DNA of 16,280 nucleotides from Nitrososphaeraceae archaeon. GTDB lineage: Archaea > Thermoproteota > Nitrososphaeria > Nitrososphaerales > Nitrososphaeraceae. The first letter of the stretch is position 1, and each line of letters opens with the position of its first letter. A program made the position numbers and the translations under genes. The notes under the pieces were generated by a model. The model had not been told where the DNA came from. It did not search any database and was given only the letters and a program-made list of their open reading frames with translations. The DNA lies in the NCBI GenBank assembly GCA_030038695.1, contig JASHSN010000528.1, positions 1 to 16,280 of the forward strand. Direction: 5' to 3'. This document shows positions 7,286-13,508 of the stretch, in pieces.

Positions 7286-7330
7286 AGAATCATATTTTCT
7301 GGGTAGGCTAACCCATGACTGAAAAAGCGA
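7286..7330 (+). repeat. 45-nt repeat block, copy 1
   Basis: Matches 9791-9835 over 45 bases with 3 differences. The core GGGTAGGCTAACCC is a perfect 4-bp dyad in this copy and has one mismatch in the other. It could be the conserved core of a small RNA or a protein-binding site. Confidence 0.75.
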
Positions 7331-7825
7331 ATCTCCTTCTAACCTCCTAGTCAGCTCATCGCGTTCATCGGCTGTCAATAGTAACACATCTACTTATTTG
7401 TACGAAATTGCTCAAATACAACGATCAAGTATATGTAATAATAAATTCAAGCAGGAGATATTGGTTATTGTCATTAGTTATCACCATTCTGGCGGAACCT
7501 TTCTATGGATAGAGTTATTGTTCGGAATACCCCGATACCCTGGTCTTCTTCTAACCTTATACATCAACTGCATTTTATACTGGTACGCACAGGTACGTTA
7601 CCGATCGCGTTCAACGCCAAGTGCTATGCCTTTGTTATCTAACGAGGGTGTTTTTACCTCATAGTGATAATCGCTAAATGAACACAATATTAGATTTAGT
7701 GAGCTATGCGCAGATCATGTTATAGTTGACGTCCGGCCCATCGTACGAATCCGGTTAAACAATTATAGAAATTATAGTATGGCCATCCAAGGTCATATCC
7801 AGCTTTCCATCTCTTAAAGCTCTAA

Positions 7826-8183
7826 GCCGATGATTTTATTGAATATTTTACTAGAGACGATATAATACGTGCTACAAAGTGCGACATTGTCTTCATAAAC
7901 ATTAAAAGATCCGGCCATTATTCTATGTTCATTGCAACAGGTTGATAAATTATCACATCAGAGCACCATATTTACGATTAAATGCGACTGGTTGGCTGGT
8001 AGAAAAATTCTAAAGCTTGTGAATAGATATAATCCTTTATTTGCTTATAGAACCAAATTTCATGAAATTGAATTTAGCATCAGAGAAATAAACGATGATA
8101 AGAAACAAGAAATGTATAAATTCCTGCTACAAAATAACGCCAAAGAAATACGCATGGTATCTGGTTTGTCTATTTTTGGTTGA
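7826..8183 (+). pseudogene. Unknown gene, probably frameshifted; second half forms an 83-codon ORF from TTG 7932
   Basis: The clear ORF starts at TTG 7932 and encodes 83 residues with natural composition. It includes FTIKCDWLAGRKILKLVNRY and, near the end, EINDDKKQEMYKFLLQNNAK. Just upstream, in another frame, 7826-7942 reads ADDFIEYFTRDDIIRATKCD and continues IVFINIKRSGHYSMFIATG before TGA at 7943-7945; it has no ATG, GTG or TTG start. The two frames are both open between 7899 and 7942, and joining them by a frame change near 7942 gives one protein of about 120 residues. I do not recognise the family. Either the 83-codon ORF is a real small gene, or the whole is a frameshifted and 5'-truncated remnant. 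Confidence 0.45.
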
Positions 8184-8221
8184 AACATTCCTTCCATTAG
8201 TAAGATAGGCGACGAAAGTTC

Positions 8222-8518
8222 TTGAAACAAGCTATATCAAATAATCATGAAATACCTATCTACCAGATTGATTATACTACCATTGGTATTTTCGAAGAGG
8301 AGCTGATAAAAATGCATAATGACGGTTACACACTAGAAGACTACTACAAACGCGCCAATCTTGATGAAATACGAAGAAAATTTCTCGATGGACTGAAAGA
8401 AGGACGAGAAGATAGTCATGTCGAAGAAAATAGTCCTGTCATGAAAGAGCAGATAAACTGGGGCATTGAATTGGTTAAAAAACACAAAATTCGGTCATAT
8501 TCATTATTGTGCATATAG
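8222..8518 (+). CDS. Small protein with LED-Y-x-R-x-x-LDExRRK-x-LD motif (copy A)
   Basis: A 98-residue ORF from TTG 8222; an ATG at 8312 gives a shorter form of 68 residues. The central segment GYTLEDYYKRANLDEIRRKF (residues 35-54) is strongly charged and helical. It is shared with the ORF at 9007-9210 and a remnant at 15423-15581, so it marks a protein family rather than a chance frame. The part after residue 62 is acidic, then KEQINWGIELVKKHKI. No known domain is recognised. An in-frame stop lies 21 nt upstream of the TTG. It follows the 7932 ORF by 38 bp on the same strand. Confidence 0.55.
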   Translation: MKQAISNNHEIPIYQIDYTTIGIFEEELIKMHNDGYTLEDYYKRANLDEIRRKFLDGLKEGREDSHVEENSPVMKEQINWGIELVKKHKIRSYSLLCI

Positions 8519-8556
8519 TCCAGATTTAATGATGTGTATCAGTTCATTTTGGTGTC

Positions 8557-8607
8557 GTAATGTTTCCTCAGCTATATACCTGTATTGAAAGACATGTAAT
8601 GTTTCCT
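8557..8607 (+). repeat. Short direct repeat in the 8519-8700 spacer
   Basis: GTAATGTTTCCT occurs at 8557-8568 and again at 8596-8607, a period of 39 nt. Each is followed further on by AGCTATAT. The rest of the 8519-8703 spacer is AT-rich and shows no gene. Confidence 0.4.
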
Positions 8608-8703
8608 ACACCGTATAATCATCCTTAGCTATATTTTTTCCGGCATGTAGTACTATTATACAATTTGTTATGTGTACTATCGTGTTATATGCTATTCTTG
8701 TAG

Positions 8704-8997
8704 TATATTGATAATAATCAGACATGTATCCATGACTTTATAACTAATCCGTTAGTAACGATTTCAGTATTATTCGGAATCACATCATCCTATGCAACTC
8801 ATGCGAACCCACTGCGCAGAGTGATTCGAGAAGAACAATAGTATGACAAGGAAAAATACCGTGGAATGCTCCAAGAGACAGCAGAGACGGTGCTTGGATA
8901 TTTTGGATTTGATAGGACATTATACGGAGATACTAGACGAAAGAATAAGAAGTGGTGGTATCGGTTGGGAAGATCGCAAGAGGGATATAGATACTGA
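8704..8997 (+). pseudogene. Membrane-anchored unknown protein interrupted by TAG
   Basis: The frame is open from 8704 to TGA 8995-8997 except for one TAG at 8839-8841. Before it lies a hydrophobic helix, FITNPLVTISVLFGITSSYA, then HANPLRRVIREEQ. After it the reading continues as YDKEKYRGMLQETAETVLGY and FGFDRTLYGDTRRKNKKWWY. The charge pattern runs through the stop without a break (helix, then an amphipathic coil, then a basic aromatic tail), as expected for a single protein of about 97 residues that has acquired a nonsense codon. No ATG lies at the start of the frame; ATG 8866 is internal. Family unknown. The end is 9 bp from the end of the convergent copy-B gene. Confidence 0.45.
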
Positions 8998-9006
8998 GAT
9001 AAATGT

Positions 9007-9210
9007 TCATGACGGATAGACATCATTTTTTTCTTTTGAATCATCAAGTATCTTGCGCCTTTTCTCGTCTAAATCTATCCTATTGTAAAAACTCTCTAGC
9101 GTCTCTCCATCTTCCTTCCGATGCTTGTCTGATATTTCCTTAGTGCTTTCGTATTTCCATCTTTTGTAAATATTTTCTGTCCGCTGCTTTACATCAAAAT
9201 CCTCTGGCAT
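9007..9210 (-). CDS. Small protein with TLE-FYNRIDLDEKRRK motif (copy B)
   Basis: A 67-residue ORF starting at ATG 9210. Residues 33-54 hold EDGETLESFYNRIDLDEKRR, which aligns with the segment at the same residue positions in the ORF at 8222 (DGYTLEDYYKRANLDEIRR). The codons differ at many third positions, so the similarity reflects protein-level conservation. The first half is Lys/Arg/Glu-rich and helical (RTENIYKRWKYESTKEISDK). The frame stays open 72 nt upstream of the ATG and reads YLITHRGWPGYRRIE, which also looks protein-like, so the true start may be further upstream or the 5' part may be lost. Function unknown. Confidence 0.55.
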   Translation of the reverse strand: MPEDFDVKQRTENIYKRWKYESTKEISDKHRKEDGETLESFYNRIDLDEKRRKILDDSKEKNDVYPS

Positions 9211-9247
9211 CTCTATCCGTCTATACCCAGGCCATCCTCTATGAGTA

Positions 9248-9287
9248 ATTAGATATATTCTTACGCGGAATGATTAGATATATTCTT
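9248..9287 (+). repeat. Two-copy tandem repeat, 25-nt period
   Basis: ATTAGATATATTCTT is present at 9248-9262 and again at 9273-9287. It lies just upstream of the copy-B small ORF (minus strand) and may contain its AT-rich promoter. Confidence 0.5.
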
Positions 9288-9463
9288 CTCTACGAATCTA
9301 TATGTATTATAAAACAGACGAGAAATCCCATAAGTGATACTCAAGTTAATTGGGAGAATTGGAATGCTGTGTCAACTATAACTTGTGCACTTGTCTCGTT
9401 GATAATAACGTAATAGCATTTCTACAAATTATTTTGATTAGCAGAGGCTATTTGTAAAGTACA

Positions 9464-9525
9464 AAACACTGCTTTAAACTGCTGCGCCGCAGCGCTGATC
9501 TAGCTACTAATACTGAGCAAATCAG
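9464..9525 (+). repeat. 62-nt repeat block, copy 2
   Basis: Partner of 7105-7166 with 8 differences in 62 bases. In this copy the palindrome GCTGCG-C-CGCAGC is perfect. In the other copy the left arm is ACTACA, which on the minus-strand RNA would still pair through G-U wobbles. Confidence 0.75.
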
Positions 9526-9662
9526 CTATACATCATTTGTTGACGACGACCAAGAAGCATTGATGACGATTTTCGTCTATACCTACTGCAAACTATATTC
9601 TCTATCGTATACTTGTTTATGTAACTTGACATAAAGTGATGCCGTTTGATGTAATTAACCAT

Positions 9663-10063
9663 CTATTCTGAGATGCTTCAGAAAATAGTGTCCTTGTTAC
9701 TGCTCATAGCTCATGCTGCTTTAAATCGATTTGTGTGTAAAGATAAACGTGTACGTTCTTTAGCTATAAAATGCGTAGTGGTAAAAGAGAAGAATCATAT
9801 TTTCCGGGTAGGCTAACGCATGATTGAAAAAGCGATCCTACTAGGCCTTGTAGACAGCTATCTACCTGATTAAGGCGATTCCTGACAATCTGATTTCTAT
9901 AGTATAGTTGAGCGATCTACAGTTATCATTCACCACTAATTTCCTTAGACAGTCTCCAGCTGTTTATAATGATGAAATATGATACACATAAAATTTGGTT
10001 GTATACGGAATGAGTTAATAGCAAGGACACTGTCTTCTGAAGCACAAAATTTCCTCAGTATAG
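9663..10063. repeat. Inverted repeat pair bounding about 325 bp
   Basis: Arm 9674-9696 (TGCTTCAGAAAATAGTGTCC plus TTG) matches the reverse complement of 10022-10044 in 21 of 23 positions. Outside the arms CTATTCTGAG (9663-9672) matches the reverse complement of 10054-10063 in 9 of 10, with different spacing. No transposase ORF lies between. The pair could be the ends of a small non-autonomous element or an inverted duplication. The enclosed segment contains the 45-nt repeat block. Confidence 0.55.
9791..9835 (+). repeat. 45-nt repeat block, copy 2
   Basis: Partner of 7286-7330 (3 differences in 45). A TATA-like CTATAAAAT lies about 26 nt upstream (9764-9772), so transcription could begin at the start of the block. 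The rest of 9836-10179 shows no gene. Confidence 0.7.
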
Positions 10064-10151
10064 CTGGGCAATCACATCATACGACATGCTTATAGGTCCA
10101 GACATCCCACATTCTTGTTTATATAGGAAAGGCCTGCCAAAGTTATAAACA

Positions 10152-10159
10152 AGATATAT
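10152..10159 (+). promoter_or_regulatory. TATA-like box before the SnoaL-like gene
   Basis: AGATATAT is centred about 24 nt before the ATG at 10180, consistent with a leaderless transcript. A second TATA-like sequence (TTATAAAC at 10143-10150) lies just upstream and could serve instead. Confidence 0.4.
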
Positions 10160-10179
10160 GGTTAGTAGTAAATAGAGTT

Positions 10180-10596
10180 ATGATTGAACCAGTCTCTGAT
10201 GTTAAGGAAACAGTTCGCCTTCATTTTAGTGAAATAGTCAACCATGGAAAAATTGACAAGATCAAAGATGTATGGGCCGAGAATTGTGTCATAAAGGGGT
10301 TGCAAGGACGTTCATTCAAAGGTACAAGAGGGGTAAAGAAACGAATATTAGATTTTCGGAACGCCGTACCGGATCTAAAAGTAAAAGTAAGTGACGTATT
10401 AGCAGAGAGAAATAAAGTGGTAGCTACGTGGGAAATGAGTGGTACATTTAAACATGATTACAATGAACTCAAAGCCACAGGAAAGAAATTTAATGTCAGA
10501 GGTGTTGATGTGTTCAAGATAAACAAAGGCAAAATTCAGGAGAATATATTATATCTTGATGTATTTAACATGTTGCATCAAATAGATGCCATATAG
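10180..10596 (+). CDS. SnoaL-like / ester cyclase family protein (NTF2-like fold)
   Basis: A 138-residue protein of the SnoaL-like superfamily, which shares the cone-shaped NTF2 fold of ketosteroid isomerase and polyketide cyclases. The N-terminal helix VRLHFSEIVNHGKIDKIKDV (12-31) is followed by the strand turn CVIKGLQGRSFKGTRGVKKR (36-55). PDLKVKVSDVLAERNKVVATW (64-84) is the typical 'PD...V.....DG.VVxxW' block. ATGKKFNVRGVDVFKINKGK (99-118) is the family's most recognisable motif. Length is normal and the gene looks intact. The substrate is unknown. A broken partial copy lies at 15680-15780. A small basic membrane peptide is encoded 16 bp downstream and may share the transcript. Confidence 0.85.
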   Translation: MIEPVSDVKETVRLHFSEIVNHGKIDKIKDVWAENCVIKGLQGRSFKGTRGVKKRILDFRNAVPDLKVKVSDVLAERNKVVATWEMSGTFKHDYNELKATGKKFNVRGVDVFKINKGKIQENILYLDVFNMLHQIDAI

Positions 10597-10612
10597 TGGA
10601 GCTCGAAGTTAG

Positions 10613-10741
10613 ATGGCACTCCTTGGTACTCTGGTTTTTGCATTGGCTTACAAGCGTAGCCAAGAAAGAAAAAGGAAAGTAAAGAAGAGTAAAAAGAGGA
10701 AGTCCGGACGTACGAAAAACTTTCGAGATTCTCATGCATGA
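10613..10741 (+). CDS. 42-residue membrane peptide with strongly basic tail
   Basis: ATG 10613 opens a 42-codon frame ending in TGA at 10739-10741. Residues 1-12 are hydrophobic (MALLGTLVFALA) and residues 14-36 are almost entirely Lys and Arg (RSQERKRKVKKSKKRKSG), ending in KNFRDSHA. The half-length hydrophobic segment could insert in the membrane with a tail that would bind nucleic acid or acidic lipids. A GGAG lies 11 nt upstream. It sits 16 bp after the SnoaL-like gene on the same strand. The composition is unusual but chance cannot be ruled out for so short a frame. Confidence 0.45.
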   Translation: MALLGTLVFALAYKRSQERKRKVKKSKKRKSGRTKNFRDSHA

Positions 10742-10920
10742 ATTAACCCAAAACTAACCTTCTGCGCAATCATTTTATAGTACAAATAGTTATGCGGCGG
10801 TCGTGACGAAGATCCCATACGTAGCCAGATTGAAAAATATCCATCCAGTATAGAACGATAAATAAATTTAATTTAATTGAAAAATAACAGTTAATAGAAT
10901 GGATACTCCTCTTCAATTAG
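10742..10920 (+). other. Short intergenic stretch
   Basis: AT-rich spacer with an ATTTAATTTAATTG stretch before 10880 that could be a promoter element on either strand. No gene seen. Confidence 0.4.
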
Positions 10921-10967
10921 GATCTGCCTACAAGCATAACCGTTTGCTCACTGCTTGTGGGCAGATC
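10921..10967. repeat. 15-bp hairpin
   Basis: GATCTGCCTACAAGC (10921-10935) pairs with GCTTGTGGGCAGATC (10953-10967) with one position mismatched as DNA (a G-U wobble in plus-strand RNA) around a 17-nt loop. The stop codon of the minus-strand ORF (10928-10930) lies inside it, and a T-rich stretch follows on the minus strand, so it may form a 3' end structure for that gene. Confidence 0.7.
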
Positions 10968-11176
10968 ATGCTGGAATCGAATCGAATAATCTGCGTCCGC
11001 GCATTGAAACCGCGATCGTTCTTGACATGGTTCATAATAGTAATATCGAAGTTATTTGTCAGAATATCTGCTACAGTTAGACCTCTGTCTACACGTCCTC
11101 GTACAGTATGGAACATACACCTTCCATCTACGTTATTGATGTTGATAGCAGCCGTCTTCGTAGAGATGTATGTCAT
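10928..11176 (-). CDS. Unknown 82-residue protein, strand uncertain
   Basis: An ORF from ATG 11176 with a protein-like composition: NVDGRCMFHTVRGRVDRG, then LTVADILTNNFDITIMNHVK, then NARTQIIRFDSSMICPQAV. It stays open upstream of the ATG for more than 30 nt (IIICSRSVL). A longer plus-strand ORF occupies the same DNA (10899-11249, 116 codons) but is rich in Leu, Ile, Arg and Ser as expected of an antisense reading. I favour the minus strand because its composition is more natural and its stop falls in a hairpin followed by a T-rich stretch. No family is recognised on either strand. Confidence 0.4.
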   Translation of the reverse strand: MTYISTKTAAININNVDGRCMFHTVRGRVDRGLTVADILTNNFDITIMNHVKNDRGFNARTQIIRFDSSMICPQAVSKRLCL

Positions 11177-11330
11177 GAGGACAGAACGAGAACATATTAT
11201 GATGGAAATCGACTTCAGAATGTGTAAGCCAGTGAAACTAACGAGATAAAATCTCTACGCTTATGGATTAAATTTCACTAAAATATAGTTTGGATTCTTA
11301 GATTTAGGACAAGAGCAGCTACAGACATCA

Positions 11331-11468
11331 TTATTCGTAATCGTTTAAATCGGCTTGTGGCGTGGTCGCTTCACTGCAATAATTTCTGGAAGTAGTGAGG
11401 TCTCCTCCTCTATCTGCTGTTGGATTAGGTATAGCTAGCTTGCTTGAGCTTGTACGTGAGTGGGACAT
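11331..11468 (-). CDS. Possible 45-residue ORF in the sulfatase upstream region
   Basis: ATG 11466-11468 opens a frame of 45 codons, with KLAIPNPTADRGGDLTTSR followed by NYCSEATTPQADLNDYE. The composition is polar and natural, but there is no start signal or family match. It may be real, a remnant, or chance. The rest of 11250-11510 shows nothing else. Confidence 0.2.
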   Translation of the reverse strand: MSHSRTSSSKLAIPNPTADRGGDLTTSRNYCSEATTPQADLNDYE

Positions 11469-11511
11469 CAAGAAACTATAGACTATGAACTGACTTAAAA
11501 TATGAGAATTC

Positions 11512-11519
11512 TTAAATAT
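11512..11519 (+). promoter_or_regulatory. TATA box for the sulfatase gene
   Basis: TTAAATAT is centred about 26 nt before ATG 11541, which fits a leaderless transcript starting at that codon. An in-frame ATG at 11502 lies upstream of this box and would add 13 hydrophobic residues, so 11541 is the better start. Confidence 0.55.
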
Positions 11520-11540
11520 TTTATTCTTCTCGTGCTTCCT

Positions 11541-13088
11541 ATGAGCAAACAAAAACAGCCTAATATTCTTGTCATCTGGGGTGATGACATTGGAATAACC
11601 AATCTCAGTTGTTATTCGCACGGACTTATGGGTTACCAAACCCCAAACATTGACCGTATTGCAAAGGAAGGAATGATGTTCACAGACTCCTATGGTGAAC
11701 AGTCATGTACAGCAGGTCGTTCGTCCTTCATTACCGGGCAAAGCGTTTACCGCACCGGCTTATCCAAAGTAGGCATACCTGGAGCACCGATCGGGATGAA
11801 TGAAAAGATAGTGACGATCGCCGCATTATTGAAGGAACGAGGTTATGCTACAGGACAATTCGGCAAGAACCATTTGGGCGATCTCAACCATATGCTGCCC
11901 ACAAATCATGGATTCGACGAGTTCTTTGGCAATCTTTATCACCTCAATGCAGAAGAAGAGCCTGAAATGGACGACTATCCTTCAAAAAAAGAATTTCCGA
12001 AATTCTTTGAAACATTTGGGCCTCGTGGCGTGATCCACTCTTGGGTCACAGACAAGGATGATCCAACAGAGATGCCTCGGTGGGGAAAAGTTGGCAAGCA
12101 AAAAATTGAGGATACGGGACCGCTGACAAGAAAGCGGATGGAAACCTGCGATGACGAATTTGTTTCAGCAGCCAAAGAATTCATCAAGCGGCAGCATAAG
12201 GATGGAAAACCATTCTTCGTGTGGCTCAATACGACTCATATGCACGTGTTTACGCATACCAAAGCCTCAAGCAGAGGGCAAGCTGGTCGCTGGCAGTCTC
12301 CATATCATGATACGATGATAGACCATGATAAAAATGTTGGACAAATGCTTGAGCTGCTCGACGAGCTTGGAATCGCAGAAGATACCTTCGTCATGTATTC
12401 TACTGATAACGGACCACACAGGAACAGCTGGCCAGATGGAGGCACGACCCCATTCCGCAGTGAAAAGGATACCAACTGGGAAGGAGCATTTCGTGTTCCA
12501 TTGCTAGTCCGCTGGCCTGGCAAGATCAAGGCCGGTTCAATTTCTAATGGCATCGTTCAGCACCATGACTGGCTTCCAACTATCCTAGCCATGGCAGGCG
12601 ATACAGAAGTAGTGGAGAAACTGAAGAAGGGATACAAAGCTATAGGACGAACCTATAAAAATCATATCGATGGTTTTAACCTACTACCCTATCTGACTGG
12701 TGAAGTAACAGAAAGTCCTCGCAATTTCTATTTCTATTTCAGTGACGATGGTGATATGCTTGCCTTGCGCTACGACAATTGGAAGTTGGTATTCATGGAA
12801 CAACGTTGCAAGGGAACCATGCAAGTATGGGCTGAGCCCTTCATCCGCCTTCGTCTTCCAAAAATTTTCAACCTCCGTACCGATCCGTATGAATTTGCGG
12901 ATATCACTTCTAATACGTACTGGGACTGGATGATTCACAACGCTTATTTCATATATGCTGCACAGGCTATTGCTAGGAAAGCAGCTGAAACCCTTAGGGA
13001 GTTTCCAGCAATCCAGAAGCCAAACACCTTCACGATAGATGATGCTATAGCGAAAATGTCGGAAGCTGGCGGCGGTGGGAGTCATTAA
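11541..13088 (+). CDS. Arylsulfatase-family sulfatase (Cys-type, formylglycine-dependent)
   Basis: A 515-residue sulfatase that hydrolyses sulfate esters using a formylglycine made from a Cys. Numbered from ATG 11541, the metal-binding start is ILVIWGDDIGITN (Asp15, Asp16). The signature is SCTAGRSSFITG, with Cys56 as the residue to be oxidised and Arg60 beside it (C-x-A-x-R form). GKNHLGDL (108-115) is the Lys/His active-site motif, VWLNTTHMHVF (228-238) contains the His loop, and YSTDNGPH (286-293) holds the second pair of metal ligands (Asp289, Asn290). NLRTDPYE near 444 is the typical C-terminal subdomain mark. No signal peptide is evident, so it is likely cytoplasmic unless the 11502 start is used. 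Its 3' end overlaps an FGE gene, the normal activating partner, but that gene is truncated here. Coding-region base use looks less AT-rich than the surroundings, which hints at transfer. Confidence 0.93.
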   Translation: MSKQKQPNILVIWGDDIGITNLSCYSHGLMGYQTPNIDRIAKEGMMFTDSYGEQSCTAGRSSFITGQSVYRTGLSKVGIPGAPIGMNEKIVTIAALLKERGYATGQFGKNHLGDLNHMLPTNHGFDEFFGNLYHLNAEEEPEMDDYPSKKEFPKFFETFGPRGVIHSWVTDKDDPTEMPRWGKVGKQKIEDTGPLTRKRMETCDDEFVSAAKEFIKRQHKDGKPFFVWLNTTHMHVFTHTKASSRGQAGRWQSPYHDTMIDHDKNVGQMLELLDELGIAEDTFVMYSTDNGPHRNSWPDGGTTPFRSEKDTNWEGAFRVPLLVRWPGKIKAGSISNGIVQHHDWLPTILAMAGDTEVVEKLKKGYKAIGRTYKNHIDGFNLLPYLTGEVTESPRNFYFYFSDDGDMLALRYDNWKLVFMEQRCKGTMQVWAEPFIRLRLPKIFNLRTDPYEFADITSNTYWDWMIHNAYFIYAAQAIARKAAETLREFPAIQKPNTFTIDDAIAKMSEAGGGGSH

Positions 13089-13410
13089 TAACACAGACCA
13101 ATTTAACATGCTAGACATAACAACAAAAGAAATCGATAAAGAAAGAAAAGTGCTTAACTGGGAAAATATGAGGTTTGTACGTGGTGTAACTTTCATGATG
13201 GGATCCGGTAAATTTTACACGGAAGAAAAACCGGTTCATAAAGTTACAGTGGACGGTTTCTGGATGGACAAATACCCGGTGACTAATAAAGCATTTAGTG
13301 ATTTTGTATCGGCAACTAATTATGTGACGGTTGGAGAAAGACTTATCTTAAGGCACACATTTGAAAAAATTATCTGGGCTCGATATAATTGTGTTACACG
13401 TATGTATTGA
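13075..13410 (+). pseudogene. Formylglycine-generating enzyme (FGE/SUMF1 family), truncated after the N-terminal part
   Basis: FGE oxidises the sulfatase signature Cys to formylglycine and usually has about 280-350 residues. Here the frame starts at GTG 13075 (overlapping the sulfatase stop by 14 bp) or ATG 13108 and gives at most 111 codons. Residues 32-88 match the family's opening well: MRFVRGVTFMMGSGKFYTEE, then PVHKVTVDGFWMDKYPVT, then NKAFSDFVSATNYVTVGE. After about 13338 the sequence (RLILRHTFEKIIWARYNC) no longer resembles FGE and ends at TGA 13408-13410. The catalytic Cys pair of FGE lies in the missing C-terminal part, and I find no continuation in another frame before 13508. The gene is therefore a 3' truncation, most likely a deletion or replacement, and cannot make an active FGE. 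Confidence 0.8.
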
Positions 13411-13460
13411 TTGTATTGGATATTTGACAGAACTATGAACCAGAAAATCAAAGATCGATA

Positions 13461-13477
13461 TGTATATACAGTATAGC
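13461..13477 (+). promoter_or_regulatory. TATA-like promoter before the two-TM protein
   Basis: TGTATATACA (13461-13470) and GTATAGCA (13471-13478) lie about 35-45 nt upstream of TTG 13509 and would allow a short leader. Confidence 0.35.
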
Positions 13478-13508
13478 ATTCAAAAATTAAAATGGTGCAT
13501 AGAAGCGA

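Larger units (their letters stand above)
6757..7825 (+). other. Long low-coding region with dispersed repeats
   Basis: No convincing gene. The longest frame (7398-7664, TTG start) has no family features. The reverse reading of the same stretch gives peptide-like pieces (for example YEVKTPSLDNKGIALG and YKVRRRPGYRGIP) broken by a TAA, so a decayed minus-strand gene is possible. The region carries the first full copy of a composite repeat: 6999-7018, 7082-7091, 7105-7166 and 7286-7330. Confidence 0.5.
9211..9663 (+). other. Intergenic stretch with tandem and dispersed repeats
   Basis: No gene apart from the possible upstream extension of the copy-B ORF to about 9282. It holds the 15-nt tandem repeat at 9248-9287, the GCATTTCTAC block at 9416-9425 and the 62-nt block at 9464-9525. 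Confidence 0.5.

Noticed and set aside
7286..7330. C/D-box guide RNA
   Set aside because: No proper C box (RTGATGA) with matching D box (CTGA) at the right spacing.
7398..7664. 88-codon plus-strand ORF from a TTG start
   Set aside because: No family features, unnatural mix of aromatic and hydrophobic residues, weak start. The opposite strand reads more like decayed protein.
10899..11249. 116-codon plus-strand ORF
   Set aside because: Composition looks antisense (Leu, Ile, Arg, Ser) and the minus-strand frame is more natural; kept as an open question instead of a gene call.
12684..13196. 170-codon minus-strand ORF inside the sulfatase and FGE genes
   Set aside because: Antisense to well-supported coding sequence.
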